From NCBI RefSeq assembly GCF_934371575.1, contig NZ_CAKRNY010000010.1, positions 27,850 through 91,849 of the forward strand: a DNA stretch of 64,000 nt, read 5' to 3'. This document shows positions 35,260 through 43,183 of the stretch, piece by piece. Positions within the stretch are counted from its first letter, which is position 1; each line of letters starts with the position of its first letter. The translations under genes and the position numbers were made by a program. Source of the DNA: an uncultured Blautia sp. GTDB taxonomy: Bacteria; Bacillota; Clostridia; Lachnospirales; Lachnospiraceae. The notes beneath the pieces are model-generated. The model was not told the origin of the DNA, did no database searches, and saw only the letters and a program-made list of their open reading frames with translations.

Positions 35260-36948
35260 TTATTCAACAGAAATAATATAGTAATAGATCGGCTGTCCGC
35301 CCATGTTCACCTCTACCTCGCAGTCCGGATATGCTTCTTCCAGTTCTTCTGCAAGTTTTTCGGCATCTTCCTCAGATGTCTCAGCACCATAATAGATACT
35401 GATCACTTCTGAATCCTCGTCAACCATAGCTGCCACCATTTCTTTGGCAACGTTCTCACAGCCTTTGCCTACTGCAAGAATTCCATGGTCACCGATTCCC
35501 ATGATATCGCCTTCGTGGATTTCTTTCTCATCCAGTCTGGTATCACGCACTGCGTAAGTAACCTGTCCGGTCTTCACCATGGATACAGCCTCCATCATGG
35601 CTTCCAGATTCTCTTCTCCGTTCATCTCCGGCTGGAAACTTATAAGTGCTGTAATTCCCTGCGGAATTGTCTTGGTCGGAACCACCACAATCTCTTTTTC
35701 CTCTGTAAGATCCCTTGCCTGATTTGCAGCAAGTACAATATTCTTATTATTCGGGAAAATGTAAATTGTATCTGCATTTACCTCATCGATAGCGTTAAGC
35801 ATGTCCTCAGTACTTGGATTCATGGTCTGACCGCCTTCGATAATATAATCTACATTCAGTTCTTTAAACAGTGCAGAAAGCCCTTCTCCCACGGAAACAC
35901 TGATAAAGCCGTATTTCTTACGCTCTCTGGATGCTCTGGCTGCAGCTTCCTTCTTCTCCTGCTCTTCCTGCTCCATGGCAAGCTTCTGCGCATCCTTGAT
36001 CAGTTTCTCCTGGTGTTCTTCACGCATGTTATCGATTTTCATACGGGAAAGAGCACCGTAGGTAAGTGCCTTCTCAAACGCCTGGCCAGGATGATTGGTG
36101 TGTACATGAACCTTAACGATCTCGTCATCTGCTACCAGAACAACGGAATCACCAATAGACATCAGGAATTCCTTAAAGCTGTGTACCTCTTCATCCGGAA
36201 GCGGCTTGTCCAGAAGAATAATAAACTCTGTACAGTATCCGAATTTAATATCTGCCTCAGCCTGCGGAGAAATCTTCGTAACAGCAGGCGCTTGGGAGGT
36301 CTTCTCAAATGCAGAATAGTCGATCTCCTTACCAAGGTATCCGTCGAATGCTCCGCGGAAAACCTCCAGAAGGCCCTGTCCGCCGGAGTCTACCACTCCT
36401 GCTTCTTTCAGAACAGGAAGCATCTCAGGTGTACGGGCAAGTGTCTTCTCTGCATGCTCGAAAACAGCACGGAAGAAAAGTTCCAGATTCGCTGACTCCT
36501 CTGCAATCTCGGCAGCCTTCACCGCAGCTTCACGAGCCACAGTGAGGATTGTTCCCTCCTTCGGCTTCATAACAGCCTTGTATGCCGTCTCCACACCTTT
36601 CTCCATAGCAGCTGCGATCACAACAGCATCCATCTCTTTATGTCCTTTGGTTCCCTTGGTAAAGCCTCTGAGAAGCTGGGAAAGGATAACACCTGAATTT
36701 CCTCTGGCTCCACGCAGAGAACCGGAAGAAATAGCTCTGGCAAGTGTCTCCATATCCGGGTCTGCAAGACTGCTTACTTCTGATGCAGCTGACATGATCG
36801 TCATAGTCATATTCGTACCGGTATCCCCATCCGGAACCGGGAATACATTCAGCTCGTTGATCCATTCTTTCTTCGCTTCCAGATTCTTGGCTCCTGCCAG
36901 AAACATTCTGGAAAGTATCTTGGCGTCTATGGTCTGTCTATCCACCAC
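35260..36948 (-). CDS. yloV: DAK2 domain protein YloV (fatty-acid-kinase-like)
   Basis: A 562-residue protein: DAK2 (DhaL) ATP-binding domain about 1-200 with NVFPVPDGDTGTNM and SLRGARGNSGVILSQL, a middle domain, and a C-terminal DegV-like/EDD region. FakA of Staphylococcus, which phosphorylates fatty acids bound to FakB, has the same architecture, so a fatty acid kinase role is likely. GTG start with AGGAGG six bases before it. It follows yloU (Asp23 family) by 18 nt, the standard Firmicutes pair. Confidence 0.92.
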   Translation of the reverse strand: MVDRQTIDAKILSRMFLAGAKNLEAKKEWINELNVFPVPDGDTGTNMTMTIMSAASEVSSLADPDMETLARAISSGSLRGARGNSGVILSQLLRGFTKGTKGHKEMDAVVIAAAMEKGVETAYKAVMKPKEGTILTVAREAAVKAAEIAEESANLELFFRAVFEHAEKTLARTPEMLPVLKEAGVVDSGGQGLLEVFRGAFDGYLGKEIDYSAFEKTSQAPAVTKISPQAEADIKFGYCTEFIILLDKPLPDEEVHSFKEFLMSIGDSVVLVADDEIVKVHVHTNHPGQAFEKALTYGALSRMKIDNMREEHQEKLIKDAQKLAMEQEEQEKKEAAARASRERKKYGFISVSVGEGLSALFKELNVDYIIEGGQTMNPSTEDMLNAIDEVNADTIYIFPNNKNIVLAANQARDLTEEKEIVVVPTKTIPQGITALISFQPEMNGEENLEAMMEAVSMVKTGQVTYAVRDTRLDEKEIHEGDIMGIGDHGILAVGKGCENVAKEMVAAMVDEDSEVISIYYGAETSEEDAEKLAEELEEAYPDCEVEVNMGGQPIYYYIISVE

Positions 36949-36966
36949 AAGTTTCCTCCTCTATTC

Positions 36967-37326
36967 CTAATCTATTGCACGAACACCTTCTACATAAATG
37001 TTGATCTTCTCAATCTCCATTCCTGTAAAAGCCTCGACTTTATATTTCACATTATTAACAAGATTATCTGCAATCGTGCTGATGTTCACCCCATATGCCA
37101 CGATCACGTGGAAATCAAGGCGGATTTTATTATCCTCTGTAATCTTGACATTTATACCATGCTGCAGAGAATCTCTCCTGAGCAGCTTTACAAGACCGTC
37201 CTTCATACTTACGGCAGCCATACCGATAATACCAAAACATTCTACTGCAACGCTTCCTGCATAGGTCGCAATTACATCTGTATCAATAATGATCTGACCA
37301 AGGCCGGAATCTATACGTCCCTTCAT
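36967..37326 (-). CDS. yloU: Asp23/Gls24 family envelope stress protein (YloU)
   Basis: A 119-residue protein of the alkaline-shock family. The motif GSVAVECFGIIGMAAVS near residues 24-40 and VNISTIADNLVNNVKYKVEAFTGM near the C-terminus are typical. GGAGG stands eight bases before ATG 37326; the earlier in-frame ATGs lack a site. It is first in an operon with yloV. Members bind near the membrane and help envelope homeostasis. Confidence 0.92.
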   Translation of the reverse strand: MKGRIDSGLGQIIIDTDVIATYAGSVAVECFGIIGMAAVSMKDGLVKLLRRDSLQHGINVKITEDNKIRLDFHVIVAYGVNISTIADNLVNNVKYKVEAFTGMEIEKINIYVEGVRAID

Positions 37327-37370
37327 ATGGTTTACCTCCATTAATCTGTTTTTCAAAATGTATATACCAT

Positions 37371-37399
37371 ATTATACCCTTTTTTTTCTCATAACACAA
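37371..37399 (-). promoter_or_regulatory. Promoter of yloU-yloV
   Basis: TTGTGT (37394-37399), 17-nt spacer and TATAAT (37371-37376) on the minus strand; divergent from the rpmB promoter about 100 bp away. Confidence 0.7.
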
Positions 37400-37473
37400 T
37401 GTCCAATTTTAGCATGCATTTAAGCAAATAGCAAATTTATTTTGAAATTGTTTTAAAATTTTCCTTTTTTTGC

Positions 37474-37502
37474 TTGCAAAATGTAATTTCATCTGTTAGA
37501 AT
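37474..37502 (+). promoter_or_regulatory. Promoter of rpmB
   Basis: TTGCAA (37474-37479), 17-nt spacer and TAGAAT (37497-37502), about 37 bp ahead of the rpmB start. Confidence 0.65.
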
Positions 37503-37538
37503 ATGACTGTTGAAAAAAAGCGTCAAGGAGGTGCTATC

Positions 37539-37724
37539 ATGGCTAAATGCGCAATTTGTGAAAAAGGTGCTCATTTCGGAAACAATGTGAGTCATTCCCA
37601 TAGAAGATCCAATAAGATGTGGAAATCAAACGTGAAATCCGTTAAAGTTAAAACTGAAGGCGGAGCTAAGAAAATGTACGTATGTACTTCCTGCTTAAGA
37701 TCCGGAAACGTTGAAAGAGCCTAA
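37539..37724 (+). CDS. rpmB: 50S ribosomal protein L28
   Basis: A 61-residue large-subunit protein. MAKCAICEKGAHFGNNVSHS at the start and VCTSCLRSGNV at the end give the zinc-binding CxxC pairs of the zinc-containing form of L28. AAGGAGGTG (37525-37533) fixes the start at 37539, although the frame is open to 37503. Monocistronic, divergent from yloU, with a terminator directly after it. Confidence 0.97.
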   Translation: MAKCAICEKGAHFGNNVSHSHRRSNKMWKSNVKSVKVKTEGGAKKMYVCTSCLRSGNVERA

Positions 37725-37733
37725 GAAACACCT

Positions 37734-37765
37734 GCCCTCACAGCTATGTGAGGGCTATTTTTTTG
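37734..37765 (+). terminator. Terminator of rpmB
   Basis: GCCCTCAC/GTGAGGGC 8-bp perfect stem (37734-37741 and 37748-37755) with a six-base loop and the T tract TATTTTTTTG. Confidence 0.9.
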
Positions 37766-37873
37766 CTTTTCTATAAGAAAGTCACAATAAAAAAGTCACA
37801 TCTGCGTGATGAAAATCTGTTCCCCAAACAAAAATAGGTATGAAAAGATCGTCCTGACCCTCTCATACCCATC

Positions 37874-38011
37874 TTATTTGCAAAATAAATGATATCCGCA
37901 CATCATGCACAGGGCAGCTGCGATCAGCAGCGCCATGGTCTCCGTGACCAGAAGTCCGATCACCATCCCAACTCCGATGAAAAACAACATAAAACCAAGA
38001 GCTTTTCCCAT
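37874..38011 (-). CDS. Small hydrophobic protein, 45 residues
   Basis: A short frame, MGKALGFMLFFIGVGMVIGL then LVTETMALLIAAALCMMCGY, ending HLFCK. Two hydrophobic stretches separated by a short TET turn suggest a hairpin of two membrane helices, with Cys near the end. An AGAGGCAAGG stretch lies about 11 bases before the ATG. It is 55 nt downstream of gerW on the same strand and may be the last gene of that operon. Function unknown. Confidence 0.5.
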   Translation of the reverse strand: MGKALGFMLFFIGVGMVIGLLVTETMALLIAAALCMMCGYHLFCK

Positions 38012-38066
38012 AATGCTTACAGCCTTGCCTCTTTGGTTTAATATAGTTTATGCAGAATCTCTAAAA

Positions 38067-38441
38067 TCATTCTTCGGAATCCACGGTCTCCTCTTCTGTA
38101 TCTTTTCCACCTGGTGCAAAGCGGTTCACGAAATCCGGAACCATGTCCAGAACTTTCGTCAGACCATCCTGATTCTTCACATTAACAAGCTTGGTAGTGC
38201 CGTTCTGAATCACAAGAACTGCACATGGAGTCATCTTTCCGGCAAGACCGCCGCCTCCATTGTTCTTCTTCTCACCTGCAAATGCACCTGCACCTACGCC
38301 AAAAGATACATCTACCAGTGGAAGTATAATGGTATCTCCTACATGAATTGCGTCTCCCACTACTGTCTTGGCAGATACAAAGCCATCCATCCCCTTAAAC
38401 AGGGAGCTTACGGTTTCTTTGAAGTTATTTTCGTTTTCCAT
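38067..38441 (-). CDS. GerW family spore protein (YtfJ)
   Basis: A 124-residue protein with the hallmark IIPLVDVSFGVGAGAF-type core (here IILPLVDVSFGVGAG), a glycine-rich GGGGLAGKM stretch and TPCAVLVI. In Bacillus, GerW/YtfJ is a sporulation protein needed for normal spore germination. The start follows the DUF2953 gene stop by 2 nt, the same pairing seen in Bacillus and many Clostridia. This is one of few spore-related signs in the window. Confidence 0.92.
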   Translation of the reverse strand: MENENNFKETVSSLFKGMDGFVSAKTVVGDAIHVGDTIILPLVDVSFGVGAGAFAGEKKNNGGGGLAGKMTPCAVLVIQNGTTKLVNVKNQDGLTKVLDMVPDFVNRFAPGGKDTEEETVDSEE

Positions 38442-38443
38442 TT

Positions 38444-39454
38444 TTAGTCCTCCTTATGCTTCCATCGGTTGATAACGTATTTTATATTTTTATTAAAATA
38501 AATCTCTATTGCTGCCTTCACAAACACGACACCGTAAATACGGCCTTTCAGAAATACATTTCCTGTAAGCTGGTTCTCTCCGTCAAAAAGCGGAGTAACC
38601 TGAATCCGGTTCTTATGAAATGGAAATGTCATTCCCAGAACTGCCAGAGCCGCACCTGTAACAGAGGGATCTTCACATCCAAAGGTGACCTGCCCTTCCA
38701 CTTTCGTCGGAAACATATGACGTATCAGTCCCTTTCCATCCTTCCATAGAAGGGAAAGTGCCGCCTTCGTCCGCTGGTTCGTGAGAAACTCCTTCCACCA
38801 GCCAATCCTGTCTGTAATCTCAGAAACTGTTTTCTTTATATTCTTAATTTTTTTAACAGTACCTTTTATAAGTGAAATAATCTTATTCCAGAGATTTCCC
38901 GGAAGCCTGATTATTTTATATAGTATTCCCCGAATGCGGACAAATAAACTGCCCTTGGCCGCAGGCTTCTTATGTGCCTTCTTCTCCCCGGAAACTTCTT
39001 CTGTCTTCGGTGTTATGACTGGTCTTTCATCCTTCTGTACTGTTTTCTCTTCCTGTACTGATTCCTTATGAACAGTTTCCTTCTCTGGTACAATATCCTT
39101 TTTCTGTACGGTTTCCTTTACACGATCCGGCAGTTCTTCCTTCTGAACTTTTTTCTTTCTGCTGTCTTTTTTCTTAAACCAGCCTTTAATAGTCTCCAAC
39201 GAAACTCCAAAAAGTGTAATCGCCAGCTTTCTTTCACCATTATGAACAGATATTCCTGCACCAACTGCGTGAAACAGCCAGGTGGCTCTGGCTTCCAGCT
39301 TTACATCCTTAAAGCTGTCATTTTCTTTAACAGCCAGCGCCCGATAGCGCACCGGGCAAAAAAGCAGAAGAAGCACCGCCAAAAGCGCAAGTCCCAGCAG
39401 AATTCCCAGTATGATCAATATAAACTTTATGAGGATCCACAGTATTTGTAACAT
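38444..39454 (-). CDS. DUF2953 domain membrane protein
   Basis: A 336-residue protein. An N-terminal helix (about 5-33) is followed by a short domain, a charged low-complexity linker (about 92-165) with repeated VQK and KET elements, and the C-terminal DUF2953 domain. In Bacillus the homologue lies beside ytfJ, as here. The linker is much longer than in Bacillus. Role unknown, presumably in sporulation or the envelope. Cotranscribed with gerW and the 106-residue gene upstream. Confidence 0.8.
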   Translation of the reverse strand: MLQILWILIKFILIILGILLGLALLAVLLLLFCPVRYRALAVKENDSFKDVKLEARATWLFHAVGAGISVHNGERKLAITLFGVSLETIKGWFKKKDSRKKKVQKEELPDRVKETVQKKDIVPEKETVHKESVQEEKTVQKDERPVITPKTEEVSGEKKAHKKPAAKGSLFVRIRGILYKIIRLPGNLWNKIISLIKGTVKKIKNIKKTVSEITDRIGWWKEFLTNQRTKAALSLLWKDGKGLIRHMFPTKVEGQVTFGCEDPSVTGAALAVLGMTFPFHKNRIQVTPLFDGENQLTGNVFLKGRIYGVVFVKAAIEIYFNKNIKYVINRWKHKED

Positions 39455-39458
39455 GCGC

Positions 39459-39779
39459 TCACCTGTTCTTAAAATATTCTTTTACTTGAAAAGCTCCAGT
39501 CTCACCGTAAATATTCTTCACAATATCCACAGCCATATCAATGGCTTCCTCTTTCCCCTTGGCCATTCCGATGATCTCCGGACATCTGGTATAATAGCTC
39601 TTCTGAACCAGCATATAAGAAGGTACGATTTCCAGAAGATTTCCCGGATTCTCAGACAAAGTAACAAGATACACTCCAAACGCTATCCTGCCCGCATCAA
39701 TTCGCTTCCGTGCTTTTGCTGCGTCCCTGATCCCCTCACCTACATAATAATCTTCCCGCCATTTCAGCATATTCGGCAC
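39459..39779 (-). CDS. Conserved-looking protein of unknown function, 106 residues
   Basis: Soluble alpha/beta protein: MPNMLKWREDYYVGEGI, AFGVYLVTLSENPGNLLEIVPS, YYTRCPEIIGMAKGKEEAIDMA and a C-terminal FQVKEYFKNR. AAAGGAG precedes a GTG start at 39779. It ends 4 nt before the DUF2953 gene, so it is in the gerW operon. I do not recognise the family and assign no function. Confidence 0.75.
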   Translation of the reverse strand: MPNMLKWREDYYVGEGIRDAAKARKRIDAGRIAFGVYLVTLSENPGNLLEIVPSYMLVQKSYYTRCPEIIGMAKGKEEAIDMAVDIVKNIYGETGAFQVKEYFKNR

Positions 39780-39811
39780 AACACTCCTTTGAATTTACCT
39801 TAATACTAAAT

Positions 39812-39842
39812 AAAGGCTGCGCAAATCAGCTACGCAGCCCTT
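39812..39842 (-). terminator. Terminator of the Nudix gene
   Basis: GCTGCG/CGCAGC-centred stem extended by AAGG/CTTT (about 39812-39821 with 39833-39842), followed in the minus direction by TTTATTTAG. Confidence 0.65.
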
Positions 39843-39858
39843 ATCCTTTCCACATGAA

Positions 39859-40314
39859 TCAGAAATGCTTCTGCTGCCTGTCCCATAATCCGGCACTTCG
39901 CAGTTCCAGATATTCCTGGTACGCTTTCTCAACAATCTGCTTCTCGTTGGCAAAACGAAGCAGATGATAGACCTCGTGGAACTTGTAATATCCGGAATCC
40001 ACGAAAAATTCCTCTCTTTGAGGCTTGCTATGATAATTATCCGCCGTCATCAGATACCAATGTACCTCTTTGTTGACCATATCCTCCGGCACTGTGAAAT
40101 TATACTGGCTTTTCCCAACATACTTCACAATGGAGGCTCTCACATCAGCTTCCTCCTTCACTTCCCGCAATGCGGTCTGCTCATGAGTCTCTCCAGGCTC
40201 TACGGTTCCCTTCGGTAAAACCCAGCCTTCGTAACGGTTTTTGTAAGATTTATATAATGCAAGAATCTTACCTCGATGAATTACCACACCGCCACAGCTC
40301 GTTGCTTCTATCAT
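39859..40314 (-). CDS. Nudix hydrolase
   Basis: A 151-residue pyrophosphohydrolase. The Nudix box is GTVEPGETHEQTALREVKEE (about residues 36-55), with REVKEE supplying the metal-binding glutamates. N-terminal SCGGVVIHRGKILALYKSYK and VLPKGTVE resemble the diadenosine polyphosphate/8-oxo-dGTP group, but the substrate cannot be fixed. GGAGG precedes the ATG. It lies downstream of the penicillin-binding protein gene. Confidence 0.9.
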   Translation of the reverse strand: MIEATSCGGVVIHRGKILALYKSYKNRYEGWVLPKGTVEPGETHEQTALREVKEEADVRASIVKYVGKSQYNFTVPEDMVNKEVHWYLMTADNYHSKPQREEFFVDSGYYKFHEVYHLLRFANEKQIVEKAYQEYLELRSAGLWDRQQKHF

Positions 40315-40398
40315 GCTGCAATCCTCCTGTAATGCGTGTGTTTTCTAAACTGTGTATAGTATACCTCTTTTTCAGAAAACTCGCAACAGGGAATCTGC

Positions 40399-41880
40399 TT
40401 AATTAGAATAATACGCATCAAAAATCTGCCCTGCAATAGGAACAGCTGACTCACTTCCCGAGCCTCCATTCTCAACAATTACCGCAACCACCAGATCCGG
40501 ATCGTCCACATTGGAATAACCGATAAACCAGGAATGGCTGTGTCCTTCCTCATCAAACTCTGCAGAACCTGTTTTGCCCGCCACAGTATAGCTTCTGCCG
40601 GAAAGTGCGGAGGCTGTACCGGAATCTACGACCTGCTTCATAAGCTTGCCAAGAAGATTTGCCTCATTCGAGCTCATCAGCCTTTTATAAGCTACAGGTT
40701 CTGTAGTCTTCACAGTATCACCGTTGTCATTAACCACCTTATCGATCAGATAAGGCTTCATCAGTACTCCGTCATTTGCAACTGCACAGGTAATAAGTGC
40801 CATATGCATAGGGGAAACCAGAGTATTTCCCTGACCAATAGATGTCTGCATGGTCAGCGGAATTCCGGAATTTTTATCCAGAGAAAAACTGCTGGTCCGA
40901 TAGGAATTAAGCGGAAGATTTCTGTTAAACAGAAGATCCTCAGCCGTCTCCCGAAGCGATGCTCCCCCAAGATCAACTCCAATATTTGCAAATGCACAGT
41001 TACAGGAATTGGCAAAAGCGGAATAGAAATTCTCCTGTCCATGAACTGTATTGTGATAACAATGGATTGTGTGATCCTCCAGGGTAATACTTCCCTCACA
41101 CTGATAATTATAACCTTCAAAAGTTCCCTTTTTGCGGAAATAATCCAGCGCAGTCACTACCTTAAATGTAGAACCAGGCGGATATGCACCATTGGTAGCT
41201 CTGTTCAGAAGACTGCTGTCATTCTCATCATTTACAAGATACTGCCAGTTATCCGCAATGGTATTCGGATCAAAATCCGGCTTGCTTACTTCCACAAGCC
41301 GTTTGCCTGTAGAAGGTTCAATTACCACAACAGCACCTCTTCTGTCCCCCAGTGCATTGTAGGCAACGCTCTGAAGATTGGCATTTAAGGTAGAGATCAC
41401 AGTATCTCCTGTATTTTTCTCACTGCGGAACTGATTCTTCATCTGAGTAAGGAAAAAGGAATGGGATGTCAGAAGAGTAAAATTCGCCTCTGATTCCAGA
41501 CCGCTTTTTCCATTGGAATCATATCCCACAACATGAGAAAACATGTTGGAATAAGGATAATTGCGTGTCTCAACCCCATCCTCACTTACATTCGTCTGCG
41601 CCAGAACCTGACCATCTGAAGACAGGATCTTACCTCGTACCACGCGGTCAGAAAAAGAATCCTGTCTGGTATTGTAAGGACTGTTAATAAAATCATCACT
41701 TTTAAAGCCATCAAAATAAATCAGATACCCGATCATACTGATGAAAATGATTCCAAAGAAAATGGAAACAAAGGTATATTCTTTATTTCTGGCTTTGCGC
41801 TTTTTAGTAATCTCTTTCTGACGCTGCCTCAACAGCTCTCTGTCTCGCTCTCTTTGCCGCCTCTCGTCGATGTCTCTCAA
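40399..41880 (-). CDS. Penicillin-binding transpeptidase (PBP2/FtsI-like)
   Basis: A 493-residue class B-type PBP. One membrane helix (about 38-58), a short dimerization/linker domain, then the transpeptidase with SxxK in PPGSTFKVVTALD, SCN in ANSCNCAFANIG and KTG in VAGKTGSAEF. It is shorter than typical PBP2, resembling the FtsW-linked PBPA type. The start is TTG at 41880, which gives a 77-nt overlap with the FtsW/RodA gene; another TTG at 41832 is possible. Works with the adjacent SEDS protein in septal or elongation peptidoglycan synthesis. Confidence 0.9.
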   Translation of the reverse strand: MRDIDERRQRERDRELLRQRQKEITKKRKARNKEYTFVSIFFGIIFISMIGYLIYFDGFKSDDFINSPYNTRQDSFSDRVVRGKILSSDGQVLAQTNVSEDGVETRNYPYSNMFSHVVGYDSNGKSGLESEANFTLLTSHSFFLTQMKNQFRSEKNTGDTVISTLNANLQSVAYNALGDRRGAVVVIEPSTGKRLVEVSKPDFDPNTIADNWQYLVNDENDSSLLNRATNGAYPPGSTFKVVTALDYFRKKGTFEGYNYQCEGSITLEDHTIHCYHNTVHGQENFYSAFANSCNCAFANIGVDLGGASLRETAEDLLFNRNLPLNSYRTSSFSLDKNSGIPLTMQTSIGQGNTLVSPMHMALITCAVANDGVLMKPYLIDKVVNDNGDTVKTTEPVAYKRLMSSNEANLLGKLMKQVVDSGTASALSGRSYTVAGKTGSAEFDEEGHSHSWFIGYSNVDDPDLVVAVIVENGGSGSESAVPIAGQIFDAYYSN

Positions 41881-43177
41881 TTTCTTCGTCCTCGTCCTCT
41901 CTATAAATATACAAGCCCTGAATAATGGCGATCATCAGAATCATACACATAATGGAACTTCCTCCATAGCTTACAAGGGGAAGGGTTACACCTGTCATAG
42001 GTATGAATTTGGTAGCACCTCCAACAGTAAGGAATACCTGAAATGCATATTCTGTGCCAAGACCAATGGCGATCAGTTTATAAAACGGATTCTTGATCTG
42101 CAGCGCGATCTCCACAATAGTAAGGAAAAAACTCATGCACACAAGGATCAGGCAAATTGCAAAAATGCCACCCAGTTCCTCACAGATAGCGCTGAAAATA
42201 AAGTCATTCTTAACAACCGGAATCTTCTCCGGTGATCCCTGGCAAATCCCCATTCCAAACCACCCGCCTGTACCGATGGCAAACAGGGACTGCACGATCT
42301 GATACCCCTCATTCTGATAAACAGCCATCGGATTCTTCCACGCACTGACACGCTGCCTTACATGACCAAACAGATGATATGCCACTACCGCACCTGCTGC
42401 ACCACCAGCAAGACCAATGCCAAGATATGCCGGTTTCCTGGTGGATACATAGATCAGTACCAGATATGCCACAAAAAAGATCACGGCACTTCCTAAATCC
42501 CTGGAAAGTACCAGAATCCCAACATGAAGACCTGCCACAACCGTAGCCAGCACAACCTTCTTAAAAGTCACTTCTCTTGCAAGAAGGGACGCCATAAAAA
42601 ATACAAAGGTAAGCTTGATCACCTCTGACGGCTGTATTCCCATCAGGGAAAGCTTGGCACCATAACTGGTCTGTGCGAGAACGAGAACTGCTCCCAGAAG
42701 AACTACTCCAAGTCCTGCGTAAACCCAGGTCAGATCCTTAAGGAATTTCATTTTCCGGATCATAACCGGAATCACAAGCGCCACTATACTTCCGCAGGCT
42801 ACGATCAGAAGCTGTTTATTTGCAGAAGCGATATCCAGTCTGCAGAGCATGATAAACCCAACGCTGAGCAGCATACACATGTTATTTAAAAGCAGCATGG
42901 AGGCGTTCTTATAAATCCTGCGGTACAGAATCAGGATAACAGCAAAGTATACCATCATCTCCGCATAAAAAATAACCGCTTTAAAATCAAAGGTTTTTAA
43001 AAATATTACAAGAAACGCTGTAAAATCCAGGAAAAAGGTTAATGTGATCTGGCTTCTGAGAAGCCCCTTCCTGTTTGAGGTATTTTTTCCAGACACCAGA
43101 TAGTAGCACAGAGCTGTATATATGAGCATCAGTGTCAGGATCACATATTTGGATAATTCAACAACAATATTAATCAT
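41804..43177 (-). CDS. FtsW/RodA/SpoVE family (SEDS) glycosyltransferase
   Basis: A 457-residue polytopic membrane protein (about ten helices). Family motifs include LSLMGIQPSEVIKLTFVFFMASLL, VLSRDLGSAVIFF and the C-terminal MTGVTLPLVSYGGSSIMCMI. SEDS proteins polymerize lipid II together with a class B PBP, here encoded by the overlapping downstream gene. The Arg/Glu-rich cytoplasmic tail (last 35 residues) is encoded in the overlap with the PBP gene. Confidence 0.93.
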   Translation of the reverse strand: MINIVVELSKYVILTLMLIYTALCYYLVSGKNTSNRKGLLRSQITLTFFLDFTAFLVIFLKTFDFKAVIFYAEMMVYFAVILILYRRIYKNASMLLLNNMCMLLSVGFIMLCRLDIASANKQLLIVACGSIVALVIPVMIRKMKFLKDLTWVYAGLGVVLLGAVLVLAQTSYGAKLSLMGIQPSEVIKLTFVFFMASLLAREVTFKKVVLATVVAGLHVGILVLSRDLGSAVIFFVAYLVLIYVSTRKPAYLGIGLAGGAAGAVVAYHLFGHVRQRVSAWKNPMAVYQNEGYQIVQSLFAIGTGGWFGMGICQGSPEKIPVVKNDFIFSAICEELGGIFAICLILVCMSFFLTIVEIALQIKNPFYKLIAIGLGTEYAFQVFLTVGGATKFIPMTGVTLPLVSYGGSSIMCMILMIAIIQGLYIYREDEDEEIERHRREAAKRARQRAVEAASERDY

Positions 43178-43183
43178 ACGCCC

